DNA from: Novispirillum itersonii
Lineage (GTDB): Bacteria; Pseudomonadota; Alphaproteobacteria; Rhodospirillales; Rhodospirillaceae
NCBI RefSeq assembly: GCF_014205675.1
Contig: NZ_JACIIX010000009.1
Location: forward strand, 1 to 64,000
DNA length: 64,000 nucleotides
Direction of reading: 5' to 3'
The notes below the pieces were generated by a model. The model was not told the origin of the DNA and ran no database searches. It saw only the letters and a program-made list of their open reading frames with translations. The translations under genes and the position numbers were made by a program. The first letter of the stretch is position 1; the number at the start of each line of letters is the position of its first letter. Positions 17,411 through 26,673 of the stretch are shown in pieces.

Positions 17411-17439
17411 AAAAAAACACCCGCCGGAAGGGCGGGTGT
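17411..17439 (-). terminator. Rho-independent terminator after SDR gene
   Basis: On the minus strand the 9-bp stem ACACCCGCC / GGCGGGTGT with a 5-base loop is followed by seven T residues, directly after the SDR stop at 17448. Confidence 0.9.
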
Positions 17440-17447
17440 CGGAAGCA

Positions 17448-18161
17448 TCAGGCGGTGTAGGCAATCTTTTCGCCGGTGCGCTGTTCGTCCGGGCTGCACA
17501 GGGCGATCAGCGGATCGCCATGCACGGCGGGGGCGGGCACCGTCTCCGGGTTTTCGCCGGGGAAGGCCTGTTCGCGCAGCCGGGTGCGGGTCGGGCCGGG
17601 GTTGTACAGGTTGACGCGCAGGGCGGTCTTGGCGGTTTCCGCCGCCCACGTCTTCACCAGCGTTTCCAGCGCCGCCTGCGATGCGGCATAGCCGCCCCAG
17701 TACGGGGTCAGGGTCTCCGGGCAGTCGCTGGTCAGGAACACCGCCCGCCCGGCATCGGACAGCCGCAGCAGCGGATCGCAGTAGCGGATCAGGTCCCAGT
17801 TCATGCGGACATTGGTGTTGAACACGTCATCAAAGGTCTTGGCCTTGATGTGGCCGATCGGCCCCAGCTGCCCCAGCAGACCGGCGCAGCCGGCCAGAAT
17901 GTCCAGTTTGCCATAGCGGGTGTACAGGGCGGCGGCAATCTGTTCGACCTTGTCGGTCTTGCGCAGGTCTTCCGCCACCAGTGCCAGCGGCGCGCCCCCG
18001 GCGGAGCGGACCTCGTCATCCAGTTCTTCCAGCGCGCCCTGGGTGCGGGCGACGGCGACCACGGTGGCCCCTTCGGCGGCGAAAGCGCGGGCAACCGCCC
18101 GGCCGATGCCGCGCGATGCCCCGGTGACGAGGGCAATGCGCCCGTCCAGTCGTTTGCTCAC
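17448..18161 (-). CDS. SDR-family protein lacking the catalytic lysine
   Basis: 237 residues, a Rossmann-fold short-chain dehydrogenase. The cofactor loop is TGASRGIG (13-20), the NNAG position reads AGCAG (90-94), Asn117 and Ser145 (LTSDC) are present and Tyr158 is in GGYAASQ. The residue four after the tyrosine, normally the catalytic Lys, is Gln162; the codon is CAG in the DNA given. So the protein may be catalytically weak or act as a binding or regulatory protein. The GTG start at 18161 has GGAG upstream. It follows purF in the same direction with a hairpin between, an arrangement usual in Rhodospirillales. The role in that operon is not known. Confidence 0.85.
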   Translation of the reverse strand: MSKRLDGRIALVTGASRGIGRAVARAFAAEGATVVAVARTQGALEELDDEVRSAGGAPLALVAEDLRKTDKVEQIAAALYTRYGKLDILAGCAGLLGQLGPIGHIKAKTFDDVFNTNVRMNWDLIRYCDPLLRLSDAGRAVFLTSDCPETLTPYWGGYAASQAALETLVKTWAAETAKTALRVNLYNPGPTRTRLREQAFPGENPETVPAPAVHGDPLIALCSPDEQRTGEKIAYTA

Positions 18162-18187
18162 TGTGCGTTACTCCAGTTCAGACGGCC

Positions 18188-18224
18188 AAAGGGCGCGGCC
18201 AAGGTCTCCCCCGCCGCGCCCTTT
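18188..18224 (-). terminator. Strong hairpin between purF and the SDR gene
   Basis: A perfect 12-bp stem (AAAGGGCGCGGC and its reverse complement) around a 13-base loop. There is no proper U-run, so it may be a weak terminator, attenuator or mRNA-processing stem separating expression of purF from that of the downstream gene. Confidence 0.45.
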
Positions 18225-18239
18225 GCCTTACCGTGGGTC

Positions 18240-19727
18240 TCAGCCGGTCTTGCGGCGTTCGTTCAGGCGGGTGACCACGCGCATTTCGCTGGGGGTTTCG
18301 TTATCCAGCAGGCGGGTGGCGTAATCGCCGGTGAAACAGGCATCGCAGTAGCCGGGGTTGGCATTGTCGCGGCCGGGCAGACCGGCGGCGCGGTACAGGC
18401 CATCGACCGAGATAAAGGCCAGACTGTCAACACCCAGCACCCGGGCCATGCCGGGCACATCAAAGCGGGCGGCCAGCAGCTTGTCGCGTTCCGGGGTGTC
18501 GATGCCGAAGTAGCACGGGTGGGCGGTCGGCGGAGAGGAGATGCGCAGATGCACTTCCGCCGCCCCGGCCTGCCGGACCATATCGACGATCTTGGTGGAG
18601 GTGGTGCCACGGACGATGGAGTCATCGACCAGAATCACCCGCTTGCCTTCCAGATATTTGCGGTTGGCGTTGTGCTTGCGGCGCACGCCGATGTCGCGGG
18701 TCTTCTGGGTCGGCTGGATGAAGGTGCGGCCCACGTAGTGGTTACGGATGATCCCCAGCTCGAACGGAATGCCCGAGGCCTGCGCATAGCCGAGCGCCGC
18801 CGGAATGCCGGAGTCCGGCACCGGCACCACCACGTCGGCCTCGACACCGGCCTCGCGGGCCAGCTCAGCGCCGATGTTCTTGCGCATCTCGTACACGCTC
18901 AGGCCTTCGCACAGCGAGTCCGGGCGGGCGAAGTAGATGTATTCGAACACACAGAACCGGCGGCCCTGCTGCGGGAACGGGTTGAGGGTGCGGATGCCGT
19001 CGCGGTTGATCACCACCATCTCGCCCGGCTGCACGTCGCGGACGTATTCGGCGTTGATGATGTCCAGCGCACAGGTTTCCGAGGCAATGATGGTGGCATC
19101 GCCATGGCTGCCCAGCACCAGCGGGCGGTAGCCCTGCGGGTCGCGCACGCCGATCAGGGTGTCTTCGGTCATCACCACCAGCGAATAGGCGCCGTCGATC
19201 TGCGACAGGGCGTCGATCAGGCGGTCTTCGACGCTGACCTTCTGCGACCGCGCCATCAGCTGGATGATCACCTCGGTGTCGGAGGTGGACTGGAAGATGC
19301 AGCCCTGTTCCACCAGCTTGTGGCGCAGGGTCAGGGCGTTGGTCAGGTTGCCGTTGTGGGCCAGCGCGATGCCGCCGAAGGCAAGGTCGGCATACAGCGG
19401 CTGCACGTTGCGCAGGGCCGGATCGCCGGAGGTGGAATAGCGCACGTGGCCGATCGCCAGCGAGCCTTCCAGCCGGATGGTGTTCTTTTCCGACTTGAAC
19501 ACGCGGTGGACGTGGCCCAGCCCGCGGTGGGAATGGAACTGTTCGCCGTCACAGGCGACGATGCCCGCCGCTTCCTGCCCGCGGTGCTGGAGGGCATGCA
19601 GGCCAAGGGCGGTGTGGGCCGCCGCGTCGGCATCATTGAAAATGCCGAACACGCCGCATTCTTCGCGGGGTTTGTCGTCATCCTGGTCATCGGGAAGACC
19701 AAACGGGAGCTGCGGGAAGTGGACCAT
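18240..19727 (-). CDS. purF: Amidophosphoribosyltransferase
   Basis: 495 residues. It catalyses the first committed step of purine synthesis (PRPP + glutamine to 5-phosphoribosylamine). A short propeptide precedes the N-terminal-nucleophile Cys24 (EECGVFGIF), which heads the glutamine amidotransferase domain (HALQHRGQEAAGI, RYSTSGDP, AHNGNLTN). The C-terminal phosphoribosyltransferase domain carries the PRPP loop VDDSIVRGTTS (about 365-375). The C-terminal half also has Cys residues of the kind that ligate an Fe-S cluster in the Bacillus-type enzymes (CYFGIDTPERD, CDACF). Cytoplasmic. Located between cvpA and the SDR gene, all on the minus strand. Confidence 0.97.
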   Translation of the reverse strand: MVHFPQLPFGLPDDQDDDKPREECGVFGIFNDADAAAHTALGLHALQHRGQEAAGIVACDGEQFHSHRGLGHVHRVFKSEKNTIRLEGSLAIGHVRYSTSGDPALRNVQPLYADLAFGGIALAHNGNLTNALTLRHKLVEQGCIFQSTSDTEVIIQLMARSQKVSVEDRLIDALSQIDGAYSLVVMTEDTLIGVRDPQGYRPLVLGSHGDATIIASETCALDIINAEYVRDVQPGEMVVINRDGIRTLNPFPQQGRRFCVFEYIYFARPDSLCEGLSVYEMRKNIGAELAREAGVEADVVVPVPDSGIPAALGYAQASGIPFELGIIRNHYVGRTFIQPTQKTRDIGVRRKHNANRKYLEGKRVILVDDSIVRGTTSTKIVDMVRQAGAAEVHLRISSPPTAHPCYFGIDTPERDKLLAARFDVPGMARVLGVDSLAFISVDGLYRAAGLPGRDNANPGYCDACFTGDYATRLLDNETPSEMRVVTRLNERRKTG

Positions 19728-19920
19728 GGTTGCCTCGGGGCCTCGTGAGCAAATGCGGTCAGTCGCGGGGGGCGGGGGACGGCGCGGGGCGGTTGGGCCG
19801 CCCTTCAGGGGACAGTTTTTGTAATATAAGGGTCATCACTGCCGGGCGCACCCGGTGTTTCGGGGGAATGGGGTGCCGGTGCATTCCCCTCGTTCAAGGG
19901 TATCCCCCTCAGTCAGGATA

Positions 19921-20811
19921 TTATTGGGTCTTCTGGATGATCTGGTTGATGCCCTGACGGTCTTTATCCGTGTAGCCGGTGCCCGGCTGTGCGTTCTGGG
20001 TCTGGGTCTGGGGCTGGGGCTGGCCAGTCTGGGGGCCGGACAGGGTCTGGCCGTTCAGCGACGGGGCGGTGGACGGCGGGCGGGCGGGCTGACCGTTGGC
20101 ACCGATGCCGTTGGGGCCGATCAGGGTCGGGGTCGGGGCCGCCTGCACATTGGTCTGCGGCAGACCGGCACCGGAGGCCGGAACCACCGGCTGCTGCGGC
20201 TGCGGCGCGCCCGGGGCGGGCTGGGCCAGACGGTCATACAGCTGCTTGGCTTCCATCGCCCGCTTGGCCTGTTCCTGCGCATCCTGCGTCATCGAGCGGG
20301 CGCGGTTTTCCTCTTCCAGCAGGTCAGACGGCACCAGCGAGCGCAGGATATCGGCCCCGCGTTCCATCATCGGCAGGCCGCGCGACAGCATGATCCAGTC
20401 CGGGCGGGCCGAGGCGGGCGGAAACACCCACGACAGCACGATGAAGGCCAGCGCCACCACCACCCCGCCGCGCAGCAGTCCGAACAGGAAGCCGAGCGAG
20501 CGGTCCAGCGAGTTGAGACCGGAAGACTGTACCTGCCGGGAAATGGCCGAGGTGACGATCGACAGCACGATCAGCGCCACCAGAAACAGCCCGACCCCGG
20601 CGGCGATATCCGCCGCCAGCGGCATGGAAATATGCTCCCGCGCCAGCGGGCGCACCACCGGAAAACCGTAAAGGGCGGCAAAGGCCGCCCCCACCCACGC
20701 GCCGATCGACAGCACTTCGTGGACAAACCCGCGCAGGAATGCCAGACCGGCCGAAATCAGCACAATGGCGATGGCCACCAGATCCAGTACGGTCAGCGAA
20801 GTCGAGTTCAT
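19921..20811 (-). CDS. cvpA: CvpA family membrane protein
   Basis: 296 residues with four predicted membrane segments in the first ~130 residues (start LTVLDLVAIAIVLISAGLAF, then RGFVHEVLSIGAWVGA, typical of CvpA). It continues with a cytoplasmic or periplasmic Pro/Gln-rich tail of about 150 residues, longer than in E. coli CvpA (162 residues). CvpA is linked to envelope maintenance and colicin V secretion; its position upstream of purF is widely conserved. The low-complexity tail (QTGQPQPQTQTQNAQ) is probably disordered. Confidence 0.9.
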   Translation of the reverse strand: MNSTSLTVLDLVAIAIVLISAGLAFLRGFVHEVLSIGAWVGAAFAALYGFPVVRPLAREHISMPLAADIAAGVGLFLVALIVLSIVTSAISRQVQSSGLNSLDRSLGFLFGLLRGGVVVALAFIVLSWVFPPASARPDWIMLSRGLPMMERGADILRSLVPSDLLEEENRARSMTQDAQEQAKRAMEAKQLYDRLAQPAPGAPQPQQPVVPASGAGLPQTNVQAAPTPTLIGPNGIGANGQPARPPSTAPSLNGQTLSGPQTGQPQPQTQTQNAQPGTGYTDKDRQGINQIIQKTQ

Positions 20812-20885
20812 CAGCGGGTCCGTTTATCCGTTACGTCTGCCTTGCGCTGCCGCCCGGCCCGGATCCGGACCGGGGCCGCAGTGTG

Positions 20886-20905
20886 CCGGGACAGGCATGT
20901 CCCGG
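20886..20905. other. Small hairpin upstream of cvpA
   Basis: CCGGGACA-ggca-TGTCCCGG, an 8-bp perfect stem about 75 bases upstream of the cvpA start. A partial echo of the flank (CCCGGTCTTT) recurs at about 20934. Possibly a leader structure or binding site; no stronger claim can be made. Confidence 0.35.
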
Positions 20906-21011
20906 TCTTTGAACCGTGTATCGGGACAATACTGCCCCGGTCTTTAAAAGGGGTTTAAAAAGCCGGAGACGGCCCGAAAACCCCTGTCTTCCATCCTGTA
21001 CGCCCGCGCGG

Positions 21012-22469
21012 TCAGCCGTCCGACGCGGGGGCCTTTTTCTTTCCACCGGCGGCGGAGCCACCTTTGTCGCCGTCCTTGTTTCCGGTCAGCTCCCCGGTGG
21101 GGAACAGGCTGACCAGATCCTGTAGGTGGCCGATTTCCCGCAGGCTCAGGCCTTCCACCGCCGGGGGTTTCCCCTTGCCCTTGGCGCGGCGGGTCGGGCA
21201 CATCGCTTCGGCAAAGCCCAGCTTGGCGGCTTCCTTCAGGCGGGTTTCCGCCTGCGACACCATGCGGATTTCGCCCGACAGGCCGATTTCGCCGAACACC
21301 ACCAGATCCGCCGGAACCGGGGTTCCGCAGGCCGAGGAGATCAGCGCCGCCACCACCGCCAGATCGGCGGCGGGTTCGGTGATGCGCAGCCCACCGGCGA
21401 CGTTCAAATAAACGTCATTGCCACTCAAGGCAAGGCCGCACCGCGCTTCCAGCACCGCCAGCACCATCGACAGCCGTCCGCTGTCCCAGCCGACCACGGC
21501 ACGGCGCGGGGTTCCGGCGGCGGAAGAGGCGACAAGGGCCTGAATTTCCACCAGAACCGGGCGGGTGCCTTCCATGCCTGCCATCACGCAGCTGCCGGAG
21601 ATATTGCCCCGCCGTTCCGCCAGAAACAGCGCCGAGGGGTTGGTCACTTCCGACAGGCCGCCGTCGGTCATTTCAAACACGCCGATCTCGTCGGTGGCCC
21701 CGAAGCGGTTCTTCACCGCCCGCAGAATGCGGAACTGGTGGCCGCGTTCCCCTTCGAAATAGAGAACGGTATCAACCATATGTTCCATCACCCGTGGCCC
21801 GGCCAGCGACCCTTCCTTGGTGACGTGACCGACGAGGAACAGGGCGAAGCCGCGCTTTTTCGCCAGCCGGATCAGCTCGTGCGAGCAGGCGCGCACCTGC
21901 GCCACGCTGCCGGGGGCGGAATCGAGACTGTCGAGGTACATGGTCTGGATCGAGTCGATCACCACCACCTGCGGGCCGTTCGGCTCTTCCAGCGTGGCGA
22001 GGATATCGCGGACATTGTTGGCCGAGGCCAGTGCCACCGGGGCCTCATCCAGCCCCAGCCGGGCGGCGCGCAGCCGCACCTGATCGACCGCTTCTTCGCC
22101 GGAGATATAGGCAACGGACAGGCCGGTGCGGGCCAGTGCGGCGGTGGCCTGCAACAGCAGGGTGGATTTGCCGATGCCGGGGTCGCCGCCGACCAGCAGG
22201 GCCGAGGCCGGAACCAGCCCGCCGCCACACACCCGGTCCAGCTCGGCGATGCCGGTCGGCCAGCGCGGCGGGGCCTTGGTCTCGCCCTTTAAGCTGACAA
22301 AGCCCAGCTTGCGGCCGCCCTTTCCGGCGGTGACCGCCTTCGGCCCGACATCACCCCGGGCCTCTTCCATCAGGGAATTCCACTCGCCGCAGGCATCGCA
22401 GCGCCCGGCCCAGCGGGGATAAACCGCGCCGCAGGACTGACAGACGTACTGGGTGGTCGGTTTGGCCAC
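21012..22469 (-). CDS. radA: DNA repair ATPase RadA/Sms
   Basis: 485 residues from the GTG at 22469, chosen because the protein then begins MAKPTTQYVCQSCGAVYPRW, the standard RadA start. Longer readings add an unrelated low-complexity leader. Domains in order: C4 zinc finger (Cys10, 13, 24, 27), RecA-like ATPase with Walker A GGDPGIGKST (94-103), the RadA-specific KNRFG motif (about 260), and a C-terminal Lon-protease-like domain. RadA promotes branch migration during recombinational repair. The 3' extension ends in a Lys/Ala-rich tail. It is followed by cvpA in the same direction. Confidence 0.95.
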   Translation of the reverse strand: MAKPTTQYVCQSCGAVYPRWAGRCDACGEWNSLMEEARGDVGPKAVTAGKGGRKLGFVSLKGETKAPPRWPTGIAELDRVCGGGLVPASALLVGGDPGIGKSTLLLQATAALARTGLSVAYISGEEAVDQVRLRAARLGLDEAPVALASANNVRDILATLEEPNGPQVVVIDSIQTMYLDSLDSAPGSVAQVRACSHELIRLAKKRGFALFLVGHVTKEGSLAGPRVMEHMVDTVLYFEGERGHQFRILRAVKNRFGATDEIGVFEMTDGGLSEVTNPSALFLAERRGNISGSCVMAGMEGTRPVLVEIQALVASSAAGTPRRAVVGWDSGRLSMVLAVLEARCGLALSGNDVYLNVAGGLRITEPAADLAVVAALISSACGTPVPADLVVFGEIGLSGEIRMVSQAETRLKEAAKLGFAEAMCPTRRAKGKGKPPAVEGLSLREIGHLQDLVSLFPTGELTGNKDGDKGGSAAGGKKKAPASDG

Positions 22470-22592
22470 GGGGCTGGGTGTCTCCGGGGGAACTGGACAG
22501 GGGGAGGCAGAACGGGAGCGGGAAAAATCTGGCGTGTTTGTACCCGCCCGGCCAGAGCGGGGCAAGCCCTCCTGTTCCGGCCCGGCTGCCGG

Positions 22593-25073
22593 TCAGGCGG
22601 CAAAGTCCTCCGCTGCGGCGGGCAGGGTGAAGTGGAAGGTGGTGCCGCCGGTCTCGGTGCCGTCAGACTCGGCCCAGATTTTACCGCCGTGGAATTCGAC
22701 GATCTTCTTGCAGATCGCCAGCCCGATCCCGGAGCTTCCGGCCTTGGTCTCCCGGCCATGCAGGCGCTGGAAGATGCGGAAGATACGGTCAAACTGGTCC
22801 GGCGGGATGCCGATGCCGTTATCCCGCACCGAAAACTGGTGGGCATGCCGCCCCGGCTGGCAGGAAACGGTGATTTCCGGCACCCGGTCCGGGCTGCGGT
22901 ACTGAATGGCGTTGGACAGCAGGTTCTGGAACAGGCGGATCAGCTCCTCCTCGTTGCCCTGCACGCCCGGCAGCGGGGCCTGCACGATGATGCGGGCGCC
23001 GCTGTCGGTGACCAGCGGCCCGAGGTCGGTGATGGCCTGCCGCACCGGGGCCGCCATCTCCACCGGGCGCGGCGGGGTGGACAGCCGCCCGACGCGGGAG
23101 AATTCCAGCACATCAAGGATCAGGCGGTTCATCCGCTGCGCCCCGTCGCGGGCATAGCCGAAGAATTCGGCAAGCTCAGGGTCCATGCCGGGGCCAAGGC
23201 GGCGTTCGATCAGGTTGAGGTAGCTGGAGATCATCCGCAGCGGTTCGCGCAGGTCATGGCTGGCGATATAGGCGAACTGTTCCAGTTCGGCATTCGACCG
23301 TTCAAGGTTTTCCAGCAGCTGCCGCTGTTCGGTGATGTCGAACCCGGCACCGATGTATCCGGCAAAGGTGCCGTCCATATCGGTGAAGGGGTGGGCGATG
23401 CAGCGCAGCCAGCGGTATTCGCCATCGGCGCGGCGCAGGCGGAATTCCACGGTGAACGGCAGCTTGCGGGCCAGATGGCTGCCCAGCGTATCGCGCACCA
23501 GTGCCAGATCATCATCATGGATGCCGCCCAGCCAGCCGCCGTTCTGTTCCTGCTCCAGCGTGCGGCCGGTAAAATCCAGCCAGGTCTGGTTGAAGTAACG
23601 CGGCAGCCCGTCGGAGACCGAACGCCACACCAGCGACGGAAAGGTTTCCAGCAGCCGCAGGTAATGGTCGCGCGATTGCAGGATCAGCTCTTCCGCCTGT
23701 TTCAGGCGGGTGATGTCCTGCAAGGTACAGACCCCGGAGACCGCGACGCCGTTGCCATCAAACAGCAGTTCGCCGTGCTGGCGGACCCAGCGCTGGCCGC
23801 AGGGGGTGACGATGCGGTGGATCAGGTCCACCGCCGTGCCATCGCTGGCCCGTTCATAGGCGGCGCGCACATCCAGCCGGTCATCGGGGTGGATGTAGTC
23901 CGCCAGCTGCTCCTGCGTCATCCGGGTGCCGGGTTTCAGGTCCAGCAGGGAATACATCTGGTCTGACAGCAGGATCGCCGATCCGTCGGGGGTGGGCCGC
24001 CAGCTGCCGATGCGGGCCAGCTTCTGGGCCCGGCTGAGTTCGCTTTCGGTCTCGCGCAGGCGGATTTCGGCGCGGCTGCGGCTGATCTCGCGGGTGATCG
24101 CCTGCCGGGTGATGAACAGGATCAGTGCCGTCAGCAGGCCGGAGATGGTCACCACCACCGCCAGCTGACGGAACCACGGGCGCAGCACCTCGCGCAGCGG
24201 CAGCGACACGGTGATGTCCACCCCATAGGGCTGGGTGCGGCGCAGGGCGAAGATCCGCGCCTCGCCATCGGCCCCGCTGGGGGCATCCAGCACCGCTTCC
24301 CGCGCTCCGCTGGCGATGAATTCCTTCAGGGCCGGGCTCAGGCGCTTTTCTCCCACCGGGTTTTCCGGCGGATCGGGAAAGCGGGCCAGCAGATCGTGAT
24401 TGGTGTTGGACAGGGCCACCCGTTCCGAGCCGGATTCGGTGAGAGAACTGCGGAGGATTTCGGTCAGCATCGTCTGCGGCAGCGAGGCGGTGACGGCAAA
24501 GTCCAGCTGGTTCTCGGTGCGCCAGAACCCCTTGGAGGCGACAAAGATATAGCCGCCGAGGGGGGAGCGGATCACCTCGCCGATCACCAGCGTATCACGG
24601 GCCGGATGGTCGGCGATGGCGCGGAAGTAATAACGGTGGCTGACATCCTGCCCGATCAGCCCGGCACTGGTGGCGCGGACGATTTTACCGCTGCGGTTGA
24701 CCACCGTCAGGTTCTGCGGTTTGCCGCGCAGGATGGCGTCCTGCTCCAGCTGCCCGCGCAGCGAGGTCAGGACTGATTCTTCCGGCAGGTGGGCGCGGGG
24801 GGTGGTTTCCGCCGGGCGGGCCGGGGGGCTGACGGCGGTGGGGGTTTCGGGGAAGCGTTCGGCCAGCGCCAGATCGTCGATGAACAGTTCGGTCTGGCGC
24901 AGCACCTGCACCAGACGGGTCTCGATGATGCGGGCCGAGGCCATGATCCGCGTTTCGGCGGCGCGGCGGATGATGAAATAGTTGTTGATGCCGTCAAGAA
25001 CGGCCAGAATCCACAGCGTCGCCAGACAGACGAGTGCTGTCAGGATAATAGGTCTGGTCTGGCTGCCCTGCAC
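22593..25073 (-). CDS. Membrane PAS-PAS sensor histidine kinase with dCache-like periplasmic domain
   Basis: 826 residues. TM 1 at about 9-28, a periplasmic dCache-like sensor (about 40-300; RSGKIVRATSAGLIGQDVSH), TM 2 at about 308-330, PAS 1 (about 350-465; LLDLKPGTRM, YIHPDDR), PAS/PAC 2 (about 470-590; TWLDFTGRTLEQEQ), HisKA with the phosphorylated His in ASHDLREPLRM (about residue 606), and HATPase_c (N box FQNLLSNAIQYRS; DNGIGIPPDQFDRIF; SSGIGLAICKKIV). No receiver domain or adjacent response regulator is present, so it is an orphan kinase. The helical linker resembles kinases of the bacteriophytochrome/Cph1-like HisKA subgroup. The signal is unknown. Confidence 0.9.
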   Translation of the reverse strand: MQGSQTRPIILTALVCLATLWILAVLDGINNYFIIRRAAETRIMASARIIETRLVQVLRQTELFIDDLALAERFPETPTAVSPPARPAETTPRAHLPEESVLTSLRGQLEQDAILRGKPQNLTVVNRSGKIVRATSAGLIGQDVSHRYYFRAIADHPARDTLVIGEVIRSPLGGYIFVASKGFWRTENQLDFAVTASLPQTMLTEILRSSLTESGSERVALSNTNHDLLARFPDPPENPVGEKRLSPALKEFIASGAREAVLDAPSGADGEARIFALRRTQPYGVDITVSLPLREVLRPWFRQLAVVVTISGLLTALILFITRQAITREISRSRAEIRLRETESELSRAQKLARIGSWRPTPDGSAILLSDQMYSLLDLKPGTRMTQEQLADYIHPDDRLDVRAAYERASDGTAVDLIHRIVTPCGQRWVRQHGELLFDGNGVAVSGVCTLQDITRLKQAEELILQSRDHYLRLLETFPSLVWRSVSDGLPRYFNQTWLDFTGRTLEQEQNGGWLGGIHDDDLALVRDTLGSHLARKLPFTVEFRLRRADGEYRWLRCIAHPFTDMDGTFAGYIGAGFDITEQRQLLENLERSNAELEQFAYIASHDLREPLRMISSYLNLIERRLGPGMDPELAEFFGYARDGAQRMNRLILDVLEFSRVGRLSTPPRPVEMAAPVRQAITDLGPLVTDSGARIIVQAPLPGVQGNEEELIRLFQNLLSNAIQYRSPDRVPEITVSCQPGRHAHQFSVRDNGIGIPPDQFDRIFRIFQRLHGRETKAGSSGIGLAICKKIVEFHGGKIWAESDGTETGGTTFHFTLPAAAEDFAA

Positions 25074-25323
25074 CGGTCCCGGTTCCTTGTCCGGCTGCGT
25101 TCTTTGCAGTCAGCCGGATGCCACCCCCGGACGATAGCGGGTCCGGGGGCGGGAACTCAAGAGCGCAGATGCAAAAACGGATCCAATTGTTGGGCAGGCC
25201 CCGGGAGTGGGCTGAAAAACGGGCAGGATCTCAGCCTTTTGCCGGAGGGGCCGGGCTTCTTCCGACCGCACGGTGTACGACCCGCCCCGGGAGAGGCCCG
25301 GCCAACGGTGTCAGCCCATCCTG

Positions 25324-26673
25324 TCAGATCGCCTTGGAATGCCGCAGTTCCCCGGTGCGCAGGTATTGGTCAAAGCGGGCGGCGGCGGCGCGGACCAGCG
25401 GGCGGCCGTCTTCGGTGATGCGCAGGGTGAAGCCGTCACGCACCAGCACGCCGTCAGCCTCCAGATCGCTCATTCCGTCCAGTTCGGCGGCGAAGTGGTC
25501 CTCCGGGCGGCCATGGGCGCGGGCCATGGCGGCAAGGTCGATTTCCAGATCGCACATCAGGCGCTCGATCACCTCGCGGCGCAGGCGGTCCTCGTCGCTG
25601 ATGGCGATGCCGCGCTTGGTCGGCAACACGCCGTCCAGCACCATCCGCTTCCAGGCGTGCAGCTCGCCTTCATTGGCGACATAGCCCTGCGGCAGCGAAC
25701 CGATGCCCGAGGCCCCGAGGCCGATCAGCACTTCCGCCGCATCGGTGGTGTAGCCCTGAAAATTACGGTGCAGTTGCTTGTTGGTCAGGGCCAGCGCCAT
25801 TTCGTCATCGGCCAGCGCGAAGTGGTCGAGGCCGACGGAGATATAGCCGTGATCCTGAAGGCGCTTCTGGGCGGTTTCGTACTGCACCCAGCGTTCTTCC
25901 AGCCCCGGCAGCGCCTCTTCCGGGATCAGGGTCTGGTGCTTGCGCATCCACGGCACATGGGCATAGCCGAACAGGCTGATGCGGCGCGGCTTCAGGGTCA
26001 GCGACTGGTCGATGGTCTCGACGATGGTGTCCACGGTCTGATACGGCAGGCCGTAGATCAGGTCCATGTTGATTTCACTGATGCCGTGTTTGCGCAGCCA
26101 GCCGGTGACCTCGGCGACCTCTTCATAGGGCTGGATGCGGTTGACGGCTTCCTGAACCCGGCGGTTGAAGTCCTGCACGCCGATGCTGGCACGGGTGACC
26201 CCGGCGGTGGCCATCGCCTGCACATAGGCCTCGTCGGCGGTGCGCGGGTCCAGCTCCACGGCGATTTCGGCACCGTCGGCGATGTCGAAATGGTCCTTCA
26301 GGTGGGCGATCAGGCGGGAGAAATCCTCCGCCGACAGGATGGTCGGGCTGCCGCCGCCGAAATGCACATGCCGGGCGGAGAAGCGGCCCGGCAGCTTCGA
26401 CGCCAGCAGCTCAATCTCCTGCATCAGCACCTCAAGGTACTCCGCCACCGGATCATACCTGCGGGTGATCTTGGTGTGGCAGCCACAGAACCAGCACATT
26501 TCGGCGCAATAGGCGATGTGGAGGTACAGCGACAGCGGCGTCGCCGGATCCAGCCCCGCCAGCCAGCCTTCATAAGTGCTGCCCGTCACCGCCGGCGAAA
26601 AGTGCGGCGCGGTGGGATAGCTGGTGTAGCGCGGCAGGCGCAGATCGTATTTGGCGACGAGGTCCTGTCTCAT
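25324..26673 (-). CDS. hemN: Oxygen-independent coproporphyrinogen III dehydrogenase
   Basis: 449 residues, a radical-SAM enzyme with the HemN-type cluster motif CX3CX2CXC (Cys56, 60, 63, 65 in YCAEMCWFCGCHT). HVHFGGGSPTILSAEDFSRL and ISLFGYAHVPWMRKHQ are typical of true HemN rather than the HemW-like proteins. It converts coproporphyrinogen III to protoporphyrinogen IX without oxygen, supporting haem synthesis under microaerobic or anaerobic growth. ATG 26673; divergent from hyi. A partial FNR/FixK-like box is found about 150 bases upstream (26822-26835). Its 3' end precedes the sensor kinase by 250 bases, which hold a 9-bp GC stem at 25124-25149 but no gene. Confidence 0.95.
   Translation of the reverse strand: MRQDLVAKYDLRLPRYTSYPTAPHFSPAVTGSTYEGWLAGLDPATPLSLYLHIAYCAEMCWFCGCHTKITRRYDPVAEYLEVLMQEIELLASKLPGRFSARHVHFGGGSPTILSAEDFSRLIAHLKDHFDIADGAEIAVELDPRTADEAYVQAMATAGVTRASIGVQDFNRRVQEAVNRIQPYEEVAEVTGWLRKHGISEINMDLIYGLPYQTVDTIVETIDQSLTLKPRRISLFGYAHVPWMRKHQTLIPEEALPGLEERWVQYETAQKRLQDHGYISVGLDHFALADDEMALALTNKQLHRNFQGYTTDAAEVLIGLGASGIGSLPQGYVANEGELHAWKRMVLDGVLPTKRGIAISDEDRLRREVIERLMCDLEIDLAAMARAHGRPEDHFAAELDGMSDLEADGVLVRDGFTLRITEDGRPLVRAAAARFDQYLRTGELRHSKAI

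Noticed and set aside
22632-23966. A 444-codon frame antisense to the sensor kinase
   Set aside because: It mirrors the kinase in the opposite strand; the minus-strand product has full PAS, HisKA and HATPase motifs while this one has none.
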